A stretch of 64,000 nt of DNA from Streptomyces sp. Ru72 (GTDB lineage Bacteria > Actinomycetota > Actinomycetes > Streptomycetales > Streptomycetaceae), in contig NZ_PQSR01000001.1 in NCBI RefSeq assembly GCF_002920635.1, positions 124,001 to 188,000 on the forward strand. Direction: 5' to 3'. Below the pieces are notes generated by a model. The model was not told the DNA's origin and ran no database searches. It worked only from the letters and a program-made list of their open reading frames with translations. A program made the translations under genes and the position numbers. Of this stretch, positions 49,216 to 58,279 are shown piece after piece. How positions within the stretch are numbered: position 1 is the first letter of the stretch; each line of letters begins with the position of its first letter.

Positions 49216-51210
49216 TCAGCCGCCGGTCAGTCCGCTGAAGAAGCCGCCGCCGTCGTTGCCGCCGCCGTTGTTTCCTCCGGCCGGCACCGTGGTCAGGGTG
49301 ATCGTCTGGCTGTTCGGGTCGGCCTGGGCGTTGGGCTGCGGGTCCTGGGCGGTGACCCGGGAGTTGCCGTCCGTCGGGCCGTTGACCTGAATGCGGGTGA
49401 AGCCCTTCTGCTGCAGGGTCTTCACCGCGTCGCTCAGCTTCTGGCCGAAGACGTTCGGGACCTGCGTCTGCTGGTTGGCCAGCTTGCCTATCTGGATGGT
49501 GACCGTCGTGCCCGCCTTCACCTGGGTGAGCACCCCGGGGTTGGTCTGTATGACCTTGCCGACCTGGTTCGGGTCGGTGGTGTCGGTGTCGACGCAGTTG
49601 CCCGGCGTGAGGTTGCTGGCCTGCAGCTGCTTCTTGGCGTCGTCACAGGACTGGTTCCTCACATCCGGCACCGTCACCGTCTGCGGGGCCGCGGCCACCG
49701 TGAGGGTTATCGTCGAGCCCTTCTCCCGATCCGTGCCGCCCGCGGGGTTCTGGTCGGTGACGACGCCCGGAGTCTGGTCGGACTCCGCCGTCTTCTTCTC
49801 GACCACGAAACCCTTGCCCTCGAGCTGGGACTTCGCCTTGTCGAACTGCAGTCCCCGCACGTCCGGCACCGCCACCTTGGGCGCCCCGGTGGACACCACC
49901 AGATTGACGGTGCTGCCCTTCTTGACCTCGGTGCTCGGCGTCGGGTCCTGGGAGCAGACGTTGCCCTTCTGCTGGTCTTCGCAGGGTTTCCTCGAGATGG
50001 AGAGCTTCAGGTCCGAGTTGTCCGCGAGCGTCTGCGCGTCCTTCTGGGACTGGCCGACGAAGTTGGGAGCCGGCACGGTGTCGTTGCCGATCCCGCCGTG
50101 GCCGCTGAAGATCCACTTGCCGATGAGGATCGCGCCCACCAGGACCAGGATGCCCGCGACGACCAGGAGGATCGTGGAGGTGTTCGACTTCTTGGGCTGG
50201 CGGCGGCGGTCCGGGCGGTCGTCGTAGCCGTAGCCCCCGTCGTCCGGGTTCATCGGCGGCATCATCGTCGTCGCGCCGGCGCCCGGGTCGGAGCGCAGGG
50301 CCGTCGTCGGCTGGTCGTCGGGGTAGCCGCCGTAGCCGACCGAGCCCATCGCCGCGGTCGCCGCGACCGGCTGGCCGTCGAGGCACGCCTCGATGTCGGC
50401 GCGCATCTCGTCGGCGCTCTGGTAGCGGTAGTCGGGGTCCTTGACCAGCGCCCTCAGCACGATCGCGTCCATCTCAGGCGTGATCTCGGGGTCGAAGACG
50501 CTCGGCGGCTGGGGCTCCTCGCGGACGTGCTGGTAGGCCACCGCGACCGGGGAGTCGCCGACGAAGGGCGGGCGGACCGTGAGCAGCTCGTAGAGCAGGC
50601 AGCCCGTCGAGTACAGGTCCGAACGCGAGTCGACCTGCTCGCCCTTCGCCTGCTCGGGCGAGAGGTACTGGGCGGTGCCGATGACCGCCGCGGTCTGCGT
50701 CATGGTCATGCCGGCGTCGCCCATGGCGCGGGCGATACCGAAGTCCATCACCTTGACCTGGCCGTTGCGCGTCAGCATGACGTTCGCGGGCTTGATGTCA
50801 CGGTGGACGATGCCGTTGCGGTGGGCGTACTCCAGGCCCTGGAGGATGCCGATGGTCATCTCCATGGCGCGCTCCGGCAGCAGCTTGCGGCCGCTGTGAA
50901 GAAGCTCACGCAGGGTGGAGCCGTCGACGTACTCCATCACGATGTACGGGATCGAGACCCCGTCGATGTAGTCCTCGCCCGTGTCGTACACCGCGACGAT
51001 CGCGGGATGGTTCAGCGAGGCGGCCGACTGGGCCTCCCGGCGGAACCGGGCCTGGAAGGAAGGGTCGCGCGCCAGGTCGGCGCGCAGCGTCTTCACCGCC
51101 ACGGTGCGGCCGAGGCGGGTGTCGTGCGCGAGGTAGACCTCGGCCATGCCACCACGGCCGAGCACCTGGCCCAGCTCGTACCGGCCGCCGAGGCGACGCG
51201 GCTCTTCCAT
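49216..51210 (-). CDS. pknB: PASTA-domain Ser/Thr protein kinase PknB
   Basis: A 664-residue transmembrane kinase. The kinase domain (about 10-275) has GRGGMAEVY, VAVKTL, HRDIKPANVM, DFGIARAM and the activation-loop threonines MTQTAAVIGTAQ. A linker and membrane helix (ILLVVAGILVLVGAILIG, about 347-365) are followed by four PASTA repeats (for example VPDVRGLQFDKAKSQLEGKGF) that bind muropeptides or lipid II. The glycine-rich tail ends FFSGLTGG. It regulates growth and division by phosphorylating cell-wall proteins; its opposing phosphatase PP2C and FHA readers are in the same operon. Confidence 0.97.
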   Translation of the reverse strand: MEEPRRLGGRYELGQVLGRGGMAEVYLAHDTRLGRTVAVKTLRADLARDPSFQARFRREAQSAASLNHPAIVAVYDTGEDYIDGVSIPYIVMEYVDGSTLRELLHSGRKLLPERAMEMTIGILQGLEYAHRNGIVHRDIKPANVMLTRNGQVKVMDFGIARAMGDAGMTMTQTAAVIGTAQYLSPEQAKGEQVDSRSDLYSTGCLLYELLTVRPPFVGDSPVAVAYQHVREEPQPPSVFDPEITPEMDAIVLRALVKDPDYRYQSADEMRADIEACLDGQPVAATAAMGSVGYGGYPDDQPTTALRSDPGAGATTMMPPMNPDDGGYGYDDRPDRRRQPKKSNTSTILLVVAGILVLVGAILIGKWIFSGHGGIGNDTVPAPNFVGQSQKDAQTLADNSDLKLSISRKPCEDQQKGNVCSQDPTPSTEVKKGSTVNLVVSTGAPKVAVPDVRGLQFDKAKSQLEGKGFVVEKKTAESDQTPGVVTDQNPAGGTDREKGSTITLTVAAAPQTVTVPDVRNQSCDDAKKQLQASNLTPGNCVDTDTTDPNQVGKVIQTNPGVLTQVKAGTTVTIQIGKLANQQTQVPNVFGQKLSDAVKTLQQKGFTRIQVNGPTDGNSRVTAQDPQPNAQADPNSQTITLTTVPAGGNNGGGNDGGGFFSGLTGG

Positions 51211-51380
51211 AGCTTCCTACCAGCCCTCTCCGTCGGTCCCGACCACACCCTCGTGTGGTCCGGCGGTGTGCTGTCCGGGCATACGGTACCCGGCTCGCTG
51301 TGTGTGACCTGGCCACATCCGCCACCCGATACAGGACCGGTATCGCAACGTGCACCGATGTGAAGGGGACGTGACAGGGG

Positions 51381-52868
51381 TCACTTCTTGCTGTTGATGA
51401 CCGCCTCCATCACGTTCTTCGCGATGGGGGCGGCGAGGCCGCCACCGGAGATGTCGTCACGGTTGGCCTTGTCGTCCTCGACCACCACGGCCACGGCGAC
51501 GGGCGAGCTGCCGTCCTTGAGCTTGGCGAACGAGATGAACCAGGCGTACGGCTTCTCGCTGTTGTTCAGACCGTGCTGGGCGGTACCGGTCTTGCCGCCC
51601 ACGGTGACGCCGGGGATCTGCGCGTTGGTGCCGGTGCCCTTCTCGACGACGGTCTGCATCATCGACTGCAGGATCTGGGCGTTCTTCTCCGACAGCGGCC
51701 GGCTCAGTTCCTCCGGCTGGGTCTGCGTGATCACGTCGAGGCTGGGCGCCTGCAGCTTGTCCACCATGTACGGCTTCATCAGCTTGCCGTCGTTGGCGAC
51801 GGCGGAGGCGACCATGGCCATCTGCAGCGGCGTCGCGGCGGTCTCGAACTGGCCGATGGAGCTGAGCGCGGTCTGCGGCCGGTCCATCTTCTCGGGGAAG
51901 GTGGAGGCGACCGAGCGCACCGGCGTGTACTGCTCGGAGTCGAAGCCGAACTTCTTCGCCTCCTCGAGCATCTTGTCCTTGCCGAGGTCGGCGCCGATCT
52001 TGCCGAAGACGGTGTTGCAGGAGTACCGCAGCGCCTCGCGCATGGTCGCGTTCTCGCAGGGGATGTTCCCCTCGTTCTTCAGTTCCGTCCTGGTGTTGGG
52101 GAGGGTGTAGGGCAGCGGGGACCTGGTCGGGTCGTCCGCGCTGGTGTACAGCCCGTTCTCCAGGGCCGCCGCCGCGGTGACCACCTTGAAGGTGGAGCCG
52201 GGCGGGTAGGTCTCGCGCAGCGCCCGGTTCAGCATCGGGTCGCTCGGGTCGTTCTTCTTCTGCAGCTTCTGCCAGGCCTTGGAGTCCGTCGACAGGGAGT
52301 TGCCCGCGAACGTGGACGGGTCGTACGACGGGTAGGAGGCCAGCGCCAGGATCGCCCCGGTCTGCGGGTCGAGCGCCACGGCCGCGCCCTTGCCGCCGAC
52401 CTTCTTCAGACCGTCGTAGGCGGCCTTCTGCGCGGCCGCGTTGAGGGTGGTGACGACGTTGCCGCCCTGCTGCTGCTTGCCCGTCAGCATGTTGAGGGTG
52501 TTGCGGAAGAACAGCCGGTCGTCGGTGCCGGTGAGGATGCCGTCCTCGATGGACTCCAGCTGCGTGGCGCCGAAGGCCTGCGAGGCGTAGCCGGTGACCG
52601 GCGCCCACATCGCGCCGTCCTTGTAGGTTCGCTTGTACTTGAAGTCGTTGAGACTGTTGGTGGGCGTCTCCTTGGACCCGGTGATGGGGTTGCCGTCCAC
52701 GATGATGTCGCCGCGCGGGGTGGAGTACCGCGCGATGAGGACACGGCGGTTGTTCGGGTCGGTACGCAGGCTGTCGGCCTGGAGGTACTGGAGCCAGTTG
52801 TCGCGGACGAGCAGCGCGAGGACGAGGAGCCCGCAGAAGAGCGCGATCCGGCGCAGGGGCTTGTTCAC
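51381..52868 (-). CDS. pbpA: Penicillin-binding protein 2 (PbpA, class B)
   Basis: A 495-residue transpeptidase. A short cytoplasmic tail and membrane helix (IALFCGLLVLALLV) come first, then the dimerisation domain and the transpeptidase with SxxK in PPGSTFKVV (Ser about 220), SxN in RYSCNTV, and KTG in VGGKTGTAQHG. The GTG start at 52868 overlaps the stop of the SEDS gene (GTGA). With the SEDS protein it forms a peptidoglycan synthase for growth or sporulation septa. PknB likely controls it. Confidence 0.96.
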   Translation of the reverse strand: MNKPLRRIALFCGLLVLALLVRDNWLQYLQADSLRTDPNNRRVLIARYSTPRGDIIVDGNPITGSKETPTNSLNDFKYKRTYKDGAMWAPVTGYASQAFGATQLESIEDGILTGTDDRLFFRNTLNMLTGKQQQGGNVVTTLNAAAQKAAYDGLKKVGGKGAAVALDPQTGAILALASYPSYDPSTFAGNSLSTDSKAWQKLQKKNDPSDPMLNRALRETYPPGSTFKVVTAAAALENGLYTSADDPTRSPLPYTLPNTRTELKNEGNIPCENATMREALRYSCNTVFGKIGADLGKDKMLEEAKKFGFDSEQYTPVRSVASTFPEKMDRPQTALSSIGQFETAATPLQMAMVASAVANDGKLMKPYMVDKLQAPSLDVITQTQPEELSRPLSEKNAQILQSMMQTVVEKGTGTNAQIPGVTVGGKTGTAQHGLNNSEKPYAWFISFAKLKDGSSPVAVAVVVEDDKANRDDISGGGLAAPIAKNVMEAVINSKK

Positions 52869-54301
52869 GGTCGGACCACCTGGGTCATTTCGGCGTCGGG
52901 GTTCGGGGCGGGGGCGGGGGCCGGGCGGCGCGCGGTGTCGCTGATGCGCAGCAGGATGCCGATCAGGGCCCAGTTGGCGATCACGGAGGAACCTCCGTAC
53001 GCCAGGAAGGGCATCGTCATACCGGTCAGCGGGATGAGCCCCATCACACCGCCGGCGACCACGAAGACCTGCAGCGCGAACGCGCCGGACAGGCCGACGG
53101 CCAGCAGCTTGCCGAACGGGTCGCGGGCGGCGAGGGCGGTGCGGACGCCGCGCTCCACGATCAGGCCGTAGATCAGCAGGAGCGCCATGATGCCGGCCAG
53201 GCCCAGCTCCTCGCCGAAGGTGGCGAGGATGAAGTCGGAGTTGGCGGCGAAGCGGATCAGGTCGGAGTGGCCCTGGCCGAGGCCGGTGCCGAGGGTGCCG
53301 CCGGACCCGAACGCCCACAGGGCCTGCTGCAGCTGCTCGGAGTGGCCGCCGACGCCCTGGCGGCTGAGGGTGTACTCCTTCATCGGGTCGAGCCAGGCCT
53401 GGACGCGCATCTTCACGTGCGGCTCGATGCTGGCCACGCCGACGGCGCCGGCCGCGGACATCAGCAGACCGAAGACGATCCAGCTGGTCCGCTCGGTGGC
53501 GACGTACAGCATGATGACGAACATTCCGAAGAACAGCAGCGACGTACCGAGGTCCGTCTCGAAGACCAGGATGAGGATCGAGATCGCCCAGACGACGAGG
53601 ATCGGTCCGAGGTCACGTCCGCGCGGCAGGTACAGACCCATGAAGCGGCGGCTGGCCAGGGCGAGCGCGTCGCGCTTCACCATCAGGTAGCCGGCGAAGA
53701 AGATCGCCAGCACGATCTTCGCGAACTCACCGGGCTGGATGGAGAAGCTGCCGACGTGGATCCAGATCTTCGCGCCGTAGATGTTGGCGCCGAGACCCGG
53801 GATGAGCGGCAGGATCAGCAGGACCAGCGCCGTGACCATGGAGATGTAGGTGTAGCGCTGCAGGACCCGGTGGTCCTTGAGGAAGACCAGCACGGCGACG
53901 AACAGCGCGATGCCCAGCCCGGTGTACAGCAGCTGCTTCGGCGCCGCGCTGCCCGCCTGGCCGATCGCCTGCAGCAGCTTGGACTGGTCGAGCCGCCAGA
54001 TCACCACCAGACCGAGGCCGTTGAGCAGGGTCGCCAGCGGCAGTAGCAGCGGGTCGGCATACGGGGCGAACTTCCGTACGACGAGGTGGCCGACGCCCGC
54101 CAGCAGACCGAGGCCGACACCGTAGCTCAGCAGGCCGGGCGGCACCTTGTTGTTGATGGCGAGGCCCACGTTGGCGTAGGCGAACACCGGGATGACGACG
54201 GCGAACACCAGCAGCGCCAGCTCGGTGTTGCGGCGGCTCGGTGTGCCGATCGCGCCGATCGTGGACGTGTGGTGCGTCGACGTGTTCGTACTGCTGCTCA
54301 T
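52865..54301 (-). CDS. SEDS-family glycosyltransferase (FtsW/RodA)
   Basis: A 478-residue polytopic membrane protein with about 10-12 helices. The SEDS signature GLIPLTGMTMPFLAYGGSSV lies near the C-terminus, and the catalytic-loop region around WLDPMKEYTLSRQGVGG and GHSDLIRFAANSDFILATFGEELG is intact. SEDS proteins polymerise lipid II and work with a class B PBP, here pbpA immediately downstream. Members at this locus are named RodA or FtsW in different genomes; the sequence alone does not decide. Confidence 0.95.
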   Translation of the reverse strand: MSSSTNTSTHHTSTIGAIGTPSRRNTELALLVFAVVIPVFAYANVGLAINNKVPPGLLSYGVGLGLLAGVGHLVVRKFAPYADPLLLPLATLLNGLGLVVIWRLDQSKLLQAIGQAGSAAPKQLLYTGLGIALFVAVLVFLKDHRVLQRYTYISMVTALVLLILPLIPGLGANIYGAKIWIHVGSFSIQPGEFAKIVLAIFFAGYLMVKRDALALASRRFMGLYLPRGRDLGPILVVWAISILILVFETDLGTSLLFFGMFVIMLYVATERTSWIVFGLLMSAAGAVGVASIEPHVKMRVQAWLDPMKEYTLSRQGVGGHSEQLQQALWAFGSGGTLGTGLGQGHSDLIRFAANSDFILATFGEELGLAGIMALLLIYGLIVERGVRTALAARDPFGKLLAVGLSGAFALQVFVVAGGVMGLIPLTGMTMPFLAYGGSSVIANWALIGILLRISDTARRPAPAPAPNPDAEMTQVVRP

Positions 54302-54328
54302 GGTGTGACAGGGCCCCTCACGGCTTGC

Positions 54329-55876
54329 TTACTGCTTACCGCACAGTGAGACGACCTTCTGCTCTTGCTCCGAGAGGCTGGGGCCGGGTGTGGGAGTGGG
54401 TGCGGTCTGGGTCTTGGACGCCGACGCCGAGGGGTTCGGAGTCGGTGTGGCCTTGGACGTCGGGGAGTTGCTCGCGGTTCCCGTGGTGCTGCCGGGCTTG
54501 GGGGTGTTCTTGGACTCCGCGGTGCGGCGTTCGACGTCCTTCCTGCACGCGGACGCCTGCACGGCCAGCTCGGAGATCTTCGACTGGGCCGCCTGGAGAC
54601 CGCCCTCGGCGATGGTCGCCTTGACCTGCTTCTGCTGGTACGGCGGCAGGTACTTGAGTTCGATCTCCGGGTGGTCCTTCTCCACCTTGGACAGCGACAC
54701 CCAGGCCAGGTCCTGGCTGATGCCGCGGTACAGCGCGACGTGCTCTGCGTTGGCGCCGACGTAGTACTGCGTCTGCGTCCACCGGTAGGCGCCGTAGCAG
54801 CCGCCGCCGATGACGGCGAGCGCGAGGACCGTGTAGAAGGATCTCTTCAGCCACCTGCGGCTCTTCCTCGGCTTGACGAAGTCCTCGTCGGTGTAGTCGC
54901 CGAAGCTGCCCGCGGGGATGTACCCGGTGGTGTCGCCGCTGCCGGGCGGCCCGAACTCGCCGCCGCCGCCGTGCCCGGCCGCGTGGCGGCCCAGGCCGGC
55001 GGCGCGGCCCGCGGGCGTCTGCATGATGCCGTTGTCGTGCAGGTGGTTCTGGTTCTCGGCGACCGCGCCCACCACGACCGGGGTGTCGGACAGGTGCCCG
55101 GCGAGGGTGTCCCCGGTGTCCAGGTCCAGCACGTCGGCCACGATCACCGTGATGTTGTCGGGGCCGCCGCCGCGCAGCGCCAGCTCGATCAGAGCCTGCA
55201 CGGTCTCCTCGGGGCCGTGGTAGCTGGCGAGGGTCTCCTCCAGCGTCTGGTGGGAGACCACCCCCGACAGCCCGTCCGAGCAGATCAGGTACCGGTCGCC
55301 GGCGCGCACCTCGCGGATGGACAGGTCCGGTTCGACGTGGTCGCCGCTGCCCAGCGCACGCATCAGCAGGGATCGCTGCGGGTGGGTGGTGGCCTCCTCC
55401 TCGGTGATGCGGCCCTCGTCGACGAGCCGCTGCACCCAGGTGTGGTCCTGGGTGATCTGTGTGAGGACGCCGTCCCGCAGCAGGTACGCGCGGGAGTCGC
55501 CGACGTGGACGAGGCCGAGCCGCTGACCGGTCCACAGCAGCGCGGTGAGCGTGGTCCCCATGCCCTCGAGCTGGGGGTCCTCCTCGACCATGGCGCGCAG
55601 CTGGTCGTTGGCGCGCTGCACCGCGGTGCCGAGCGAGGTGAGGATGTCGGAGCCGGGGATGTCGTCGTCGAGCGCGACGATGGTGGAGATCACCTCGGAC
55701 GAGGCGACCTCGCCGGCGGCCTGGCCGCCCATCCCGTCGGCGATCGCGAGCAGGCGCGGACCGGCGTAACCGGAGTCCTCGTTGCCCTCGCGGATCATGC
55801 CTTTGTGCGATCCGGCGGCGAAGCGCAGTGACAGACTCATGCGCACCTCGCCCGTCGGCTCCGGGTACATCCGCAC
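54329..55876 (-). CDS. PP2C-type Ser/Thr protein phosphatase (PstP-like)
   Basis: A 515-residue phosphatase. The PP2C motifs are in order: RFAAGSHKGMIREGNEDSG, AIADGMGGQAAGE, VHVGDSRAYLL, ICSDGLSGVV and GGGPDNITVIVAD; the metal-binding aspartates are present. A linker and one membrane helix (FYTVLALAVIGGGCYGAYRW, about 345-364) follow, then an outer domain of ~90 residues and a Ser/Thr/Pro tail. I chose GTG 55876 (GGAGGG 8 nt upstream); a GTG at 55885 and an ATG at 55840 are alternatives. It reverses PknB action. Confidence 0.94.
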   Translation of the reverse strand: MRMYPEPTGEVRMSLSLRFAAGSHKGMIREGNEDSGYAGPRLLAIADGMGGQAAGEVASSEVISTIVALDDDIPGSDILTSLGTAVQRANDQLRAMVEEDPQLEGMGTTLTALLWTGQRLGLVHVGDSRAYLLRDGVLTQITQDHTWVQRLVDEGRITEEEATTHPQRSLLMRALGSGDHVEPDLSIREVRAGDRYLICSDGLSGVVSHQTLEETLASYHGPEETVQALIELALRGGGPDNITVIVADVLDLDTGDTLAGHLSDTPVVVGAVAENQNHLHDNGIMQTPAGRAAGLGRHAAGHGGGGEFGPPGSGDTTGYIPAGSFGDYTDEDFVKPRKSRRWLKRSFYTVLALAVIGGGCYGAYRWTQTQYYVGANAEHVALYRGISQDLAWVSLSKVEKDHPEIELKYLPPYQQKQVKATIAEGGLQAAQSKISELAVQASACRKDVERRTAESKNTPKPGSTTGTASNSPTSKATPTPNPSASASKTQTAPTPTPGPSLSEQEQKVVSLCGKQ

Positions 55877-55960
55877 GGTGCCCACCCTCCGGTCGGGAGC
55901 GCGCCGGGGCCCTGGGTGGGGGCCGCCGCTGCGTGCTCGCTCCGCTCGCTCATTGTCGTA

Positions 55961-56473
55961 CTACTTCCGCAGCTCGATGACGGTCTTGCCGATGCGGATC
56001 GGCGCGCCCAGCGGAATCGGTGTGGGGGACGTCAGCCGGGTCCGGTCGAGGTACGTGCCGTTGGTGGACCCGAGGTCCTCGACGATCCACTGGCCGTCGC
56101 GGTCGGGGTAGATCCTGGCGTGCCGGCTGGAGGCGTAGTCGTCGTCCAGCACGATGGTGCTGTCATGGGCGCGGCCGAGCGTGATGGTCTGGCCCTGCAG
56201 CGCGACCGTCGTCCCGGTCAGCGAGCCCTCGGAGACGACCAGCTTGGTGGGGGCCCCGCGGCGCTGCCGGCCGCCGCCCGGCTGTTGGCGCTGCGGCGGG
56301 GGCGCCGCCTGGCGGGCGGTCTGCTGCGGCCGTGCGGCCTCGCGACGCGCGCCGCGCTGGGTGACCCGCGTACCGAACAGGTCGCTCCTGATGACCTGCA
56401 CGGCCACGATCACGAACAGCCACAGTACGGCCAGGAAACCCAGCCGCATGACCGTGAGGGTCAGCTCTGACAT
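55961..56473 (-). CDS. fhaB: FHA-domain membrane protein FhaB (FipA partner type)
   Basis: A 170-residue protein with an N-terminal membrane helix (LGFLAVLWLFVIVAVQVI), a basic Gln/Pro/Ala linker and a C-terminal FHA domain (residues ~75-165) with GRAHDSTIVLDDDYASSRHA and VEDLGSTNGTYLDR, which bind phosphothreonine. In mycobacteria FhaB bridges PknB/PknA signalling and FtsZ/FipA. It follows fhaA by 10 nt and precedes the phosphatase gene. Confidence 0.93.
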   Translation of the reverse strand: MSELTLTVMRLGFLAVLWLFVIVAVQVIRSDLFGTRVTQRGARREAARPQQTARQAAPPPQRQQPGGGRQRRGAPTKLVVSEGSLTGTTVALQGQTITLGRAHDSTIVLDDDYASSRHARIYPDRDGQWIVEDLGSTNGTYLDRTRLTSPTPIPLGAPIRIGKTVIELRK

Positions 56474-56483
56474 TGCCCCCGCT

Positions 56484-57329
56484 TCACCCTTCGGCTTGCC
56501 TATAGATAACGGTGGTGCTGCCCACGACGATCCGCGAGCCGTCGCGGAGCGTAGCGCGGGTGGTGTGCTGCCCGTCCACCACGATGCCGTTGGTGGAGCC
56601 GAGATCCTGGATCGTCGAGGGCGTTCCGGTCCGGATCTCGCAGTGCCGGCGGGAGACGCCGGGGTCGTCGATCCGCACGTCGGCGTCGGTGCTGCGCCCC
56701 AGCACCAGCGTCGGGCGGGAGATCTGATGGCGGGTGCCGTTGATCTCGATCCAGTAGCGGGTGCGCCCGCCGGACGCCGGGGCACCGCCGGGGCGCTGCC
56801 CGGCAGGTTGCGGGTAGCCGTATCCGCCGGGACGCCCGCCGGGCGGTGGCGCGGACGGCATGGGCGGAGCACCCGCCGGCGGGGCGGCGGGCGGGTAGCC
56901 GTAGCCGCCTGGGCGCCCGGTGGCGCCGCCCTGCGCGGGAGCCTGCTGGTTGGTGGAGGAGGCGAGCGTACGGCTGCGTACCCGGTACAGGCCGGTGTCG
57001 AGGTCGTCGGCCTTCTCCAGATGGACCTTGATGGGGCCCATGAAGGTGTAGCGCTGCTGCTTGGCGTAGTCGCGCACCATGCCGGCGAGCTCGTCGCCGA
57101 GCTGCCCGGAGTAGGGGCTCAGGCGCTCGTAGTCCGGCGCGCTCAGCTCCACGATGAAGTCGTTCGGGACGACGGTACGGTCGCGGTTCCAGATGGTCGC
57201 GTTGTTGTCGCACTCGCGCTGGAGCGCGCCGGCGATCTCCACGGGCTGGACCTCGGACTTGAAGACCTTGGCGAAGGTGCCGTTGACCAGACCTTCGAGA
57301 CGTTGCTCGAACTTCTTCAGGACTCCCAT
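56484..57329 (-). CDS. fhaA: FHA-domain protein FhaA (DUF3662 + FHA)
   Basis: A 281-residue protein starting ATG 57329 with GGAGG upstream. The N-terminal ~120 residues are DUF3662 (LKKFEQRLEGLVNGTFAKVF; ERLSPYSGQLGDELA). A proline/glycine linker of ~65 residues with PGGYGYP repeats follows, and a C-terminal FHA domain has GRSTDADVRIDDPGVSRRHC and LGSTNGIVVDG. It is the first gene of the minus-strand operon down to pknB. In mycobacteria FhaA reads the phosphorylated pseudokinase domain of MurJ; a related pseudokinase lies at the left end of this window. Confidence 0.95.
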   Translation of the reverse strand: MGVLKKFEQRLEGLVNGTFAKVFKSEVQPVEIAGALQRECDNNATIWNRDRTVVPNDFIVELSAPDYERLSPYSGQLGDELAGMVRDYAKQQRYTFMGPIKVHLEKADDLDTGLYRVRSRTLASSTNQQAPAQGGATGRPGGYGYPPAAPPAGAPPMPSAPPPGGRPGGYGYPQPAGQRPGGAPASGGRTRYWIEINGTRHQISRPTLVLGRSTDADVRIDDPGVSRRHCEIRTGTPSTIQDLGSTNGIVVDGQHTTRATLRDGSRIVVGSTTVIYRQAEG

Positions 57330-58060
57330 GGGGCACCTCCTCCGTCGTTGCCGTCCTGTGTACTGCTTACCTGGTACTGCTTACTGATCGTATCCACGCG
57401 CCGGAAAATCGGGTGGTTCCCCCCATCGGCCCTGTCGACGGGTGTCGACGCCTCCGGGTTTCCCTCCGGACGGCCGCTTCGAACACCTTCCGGGCGTACT
57501 CCTTGTCGTACTCCTCGGAGCACTCCGCGGTGGTACTCCCGCCATGGATCGTAGAGGCGGCCGCAGACCAGTGTCCCGCACCCGGCTGTGGACCCGGCCC
57601 GCCTCCTGGAGAGATGCGCGGGACCGGTACGAGGTTGATACGTGAACAGACACGCCTTGAGACGTGGCGGCGGCTCGGGGGCGGAGGGAGGCCGGGGTGC
57701 GGGGGCAGGGAGCTGGAGGCCTGGGAGCTGAGGGTGGGCGTCGGGCTGAGGCGTCGGTGGGTGGACCGAGCTGAGCTGGGGATGTCGGGTCGTGCCTGCC
57801 GAGGGCCGGATGTTCGATGTCTGGAGTCGGTGTCTGGTGTTCCGTGCCTGGTGCCATGCCTGGTGTTCGGCGGGGACAGGCGCCCGGGATGGGCCGGGGA
57901 GCCGGGGCGCTCGGGATGTCGCTGGTCGCGCGGGGTTTCCGGGGGCGGGGCCGCGGGCCCCAGGGGAAAGGGATGTGAACCCACCCTGCGCAGCGTGCTA
58001 ATGTTCTGCGTGTCGGAAGGCGCCGGGCCGAAAGGGCCGGAGCCGGAGGACACACCCAAT
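57330..58060. promoter_or_regulatory. Upstream region of the fhaA operon, no confident gene
   Basis: 731 bp between fhaA and tRNA-Leu. Near fhaA is a direct repeat, TACTGCTTAC at 57361-57370 and 57375-57384, 14 nt apart; the operon promoter is expected here. GTACTCC occurs three times around 57496-57535, and 57680-57760 is rich in GGGAGCTG-type runs. Open frames on both strands lack ribosome binding sites and domain-like content. No gene is called. Confidence 0.5.
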
Positions 58061-58144
58061 GCGCGGGTGGCGGAATAGGCAGACGCGCTGGATTCAGGTT
58101 CCAGTGCCCGCAAGGGCGTGGGGGTTCAACTCCCCCCTCGCGCA
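58061..58144 (+). tRNA. tRNA-Leu (CAG)
   Basis: Class II tRNA of 84 nt: acceptor 58061-58067 with 58137-58143 (one G-T), anticodon CAG at 58095-58097 in stem CTGGA/TCCAG, a long variable arm GCCCGCAAGGGC, T-arm GGGGGTTCAACTCCCCC. CCA is not encoded. Confidence 0.96.
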
Positions 58145-58159
58145 CAGAGAGAAACCGAC

Positions 58160-58206
58160 GAAACGGGTCTCTGCAGGTGACGGAAGTCACCGCAGGGGCC
58201 CGTTTC
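58160..58206 (+). terminator. tRNA-Leu terminator
   Basis: An interrupted inverted repeat (58160-58180 region with 58186-58206) with outer stem GAAACGGG/CCCGTTTC and inner GGTGAC/GTCACC. Confidence 0.8.
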
Positions 58207-58279
58207 TCGTTCCATGATCGTTGTGAGGCATCACACAGCCCGATCAGGGCATACGGCAGGCCCCGGCGCGTGAGCTATC

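Noticed and set aside
57367..58113. Open frames upstream of fhaA on both strands
   Set aside because: No ribosome binding site or domain-like sequence; low-complexity Arg/Pro/Gly products.
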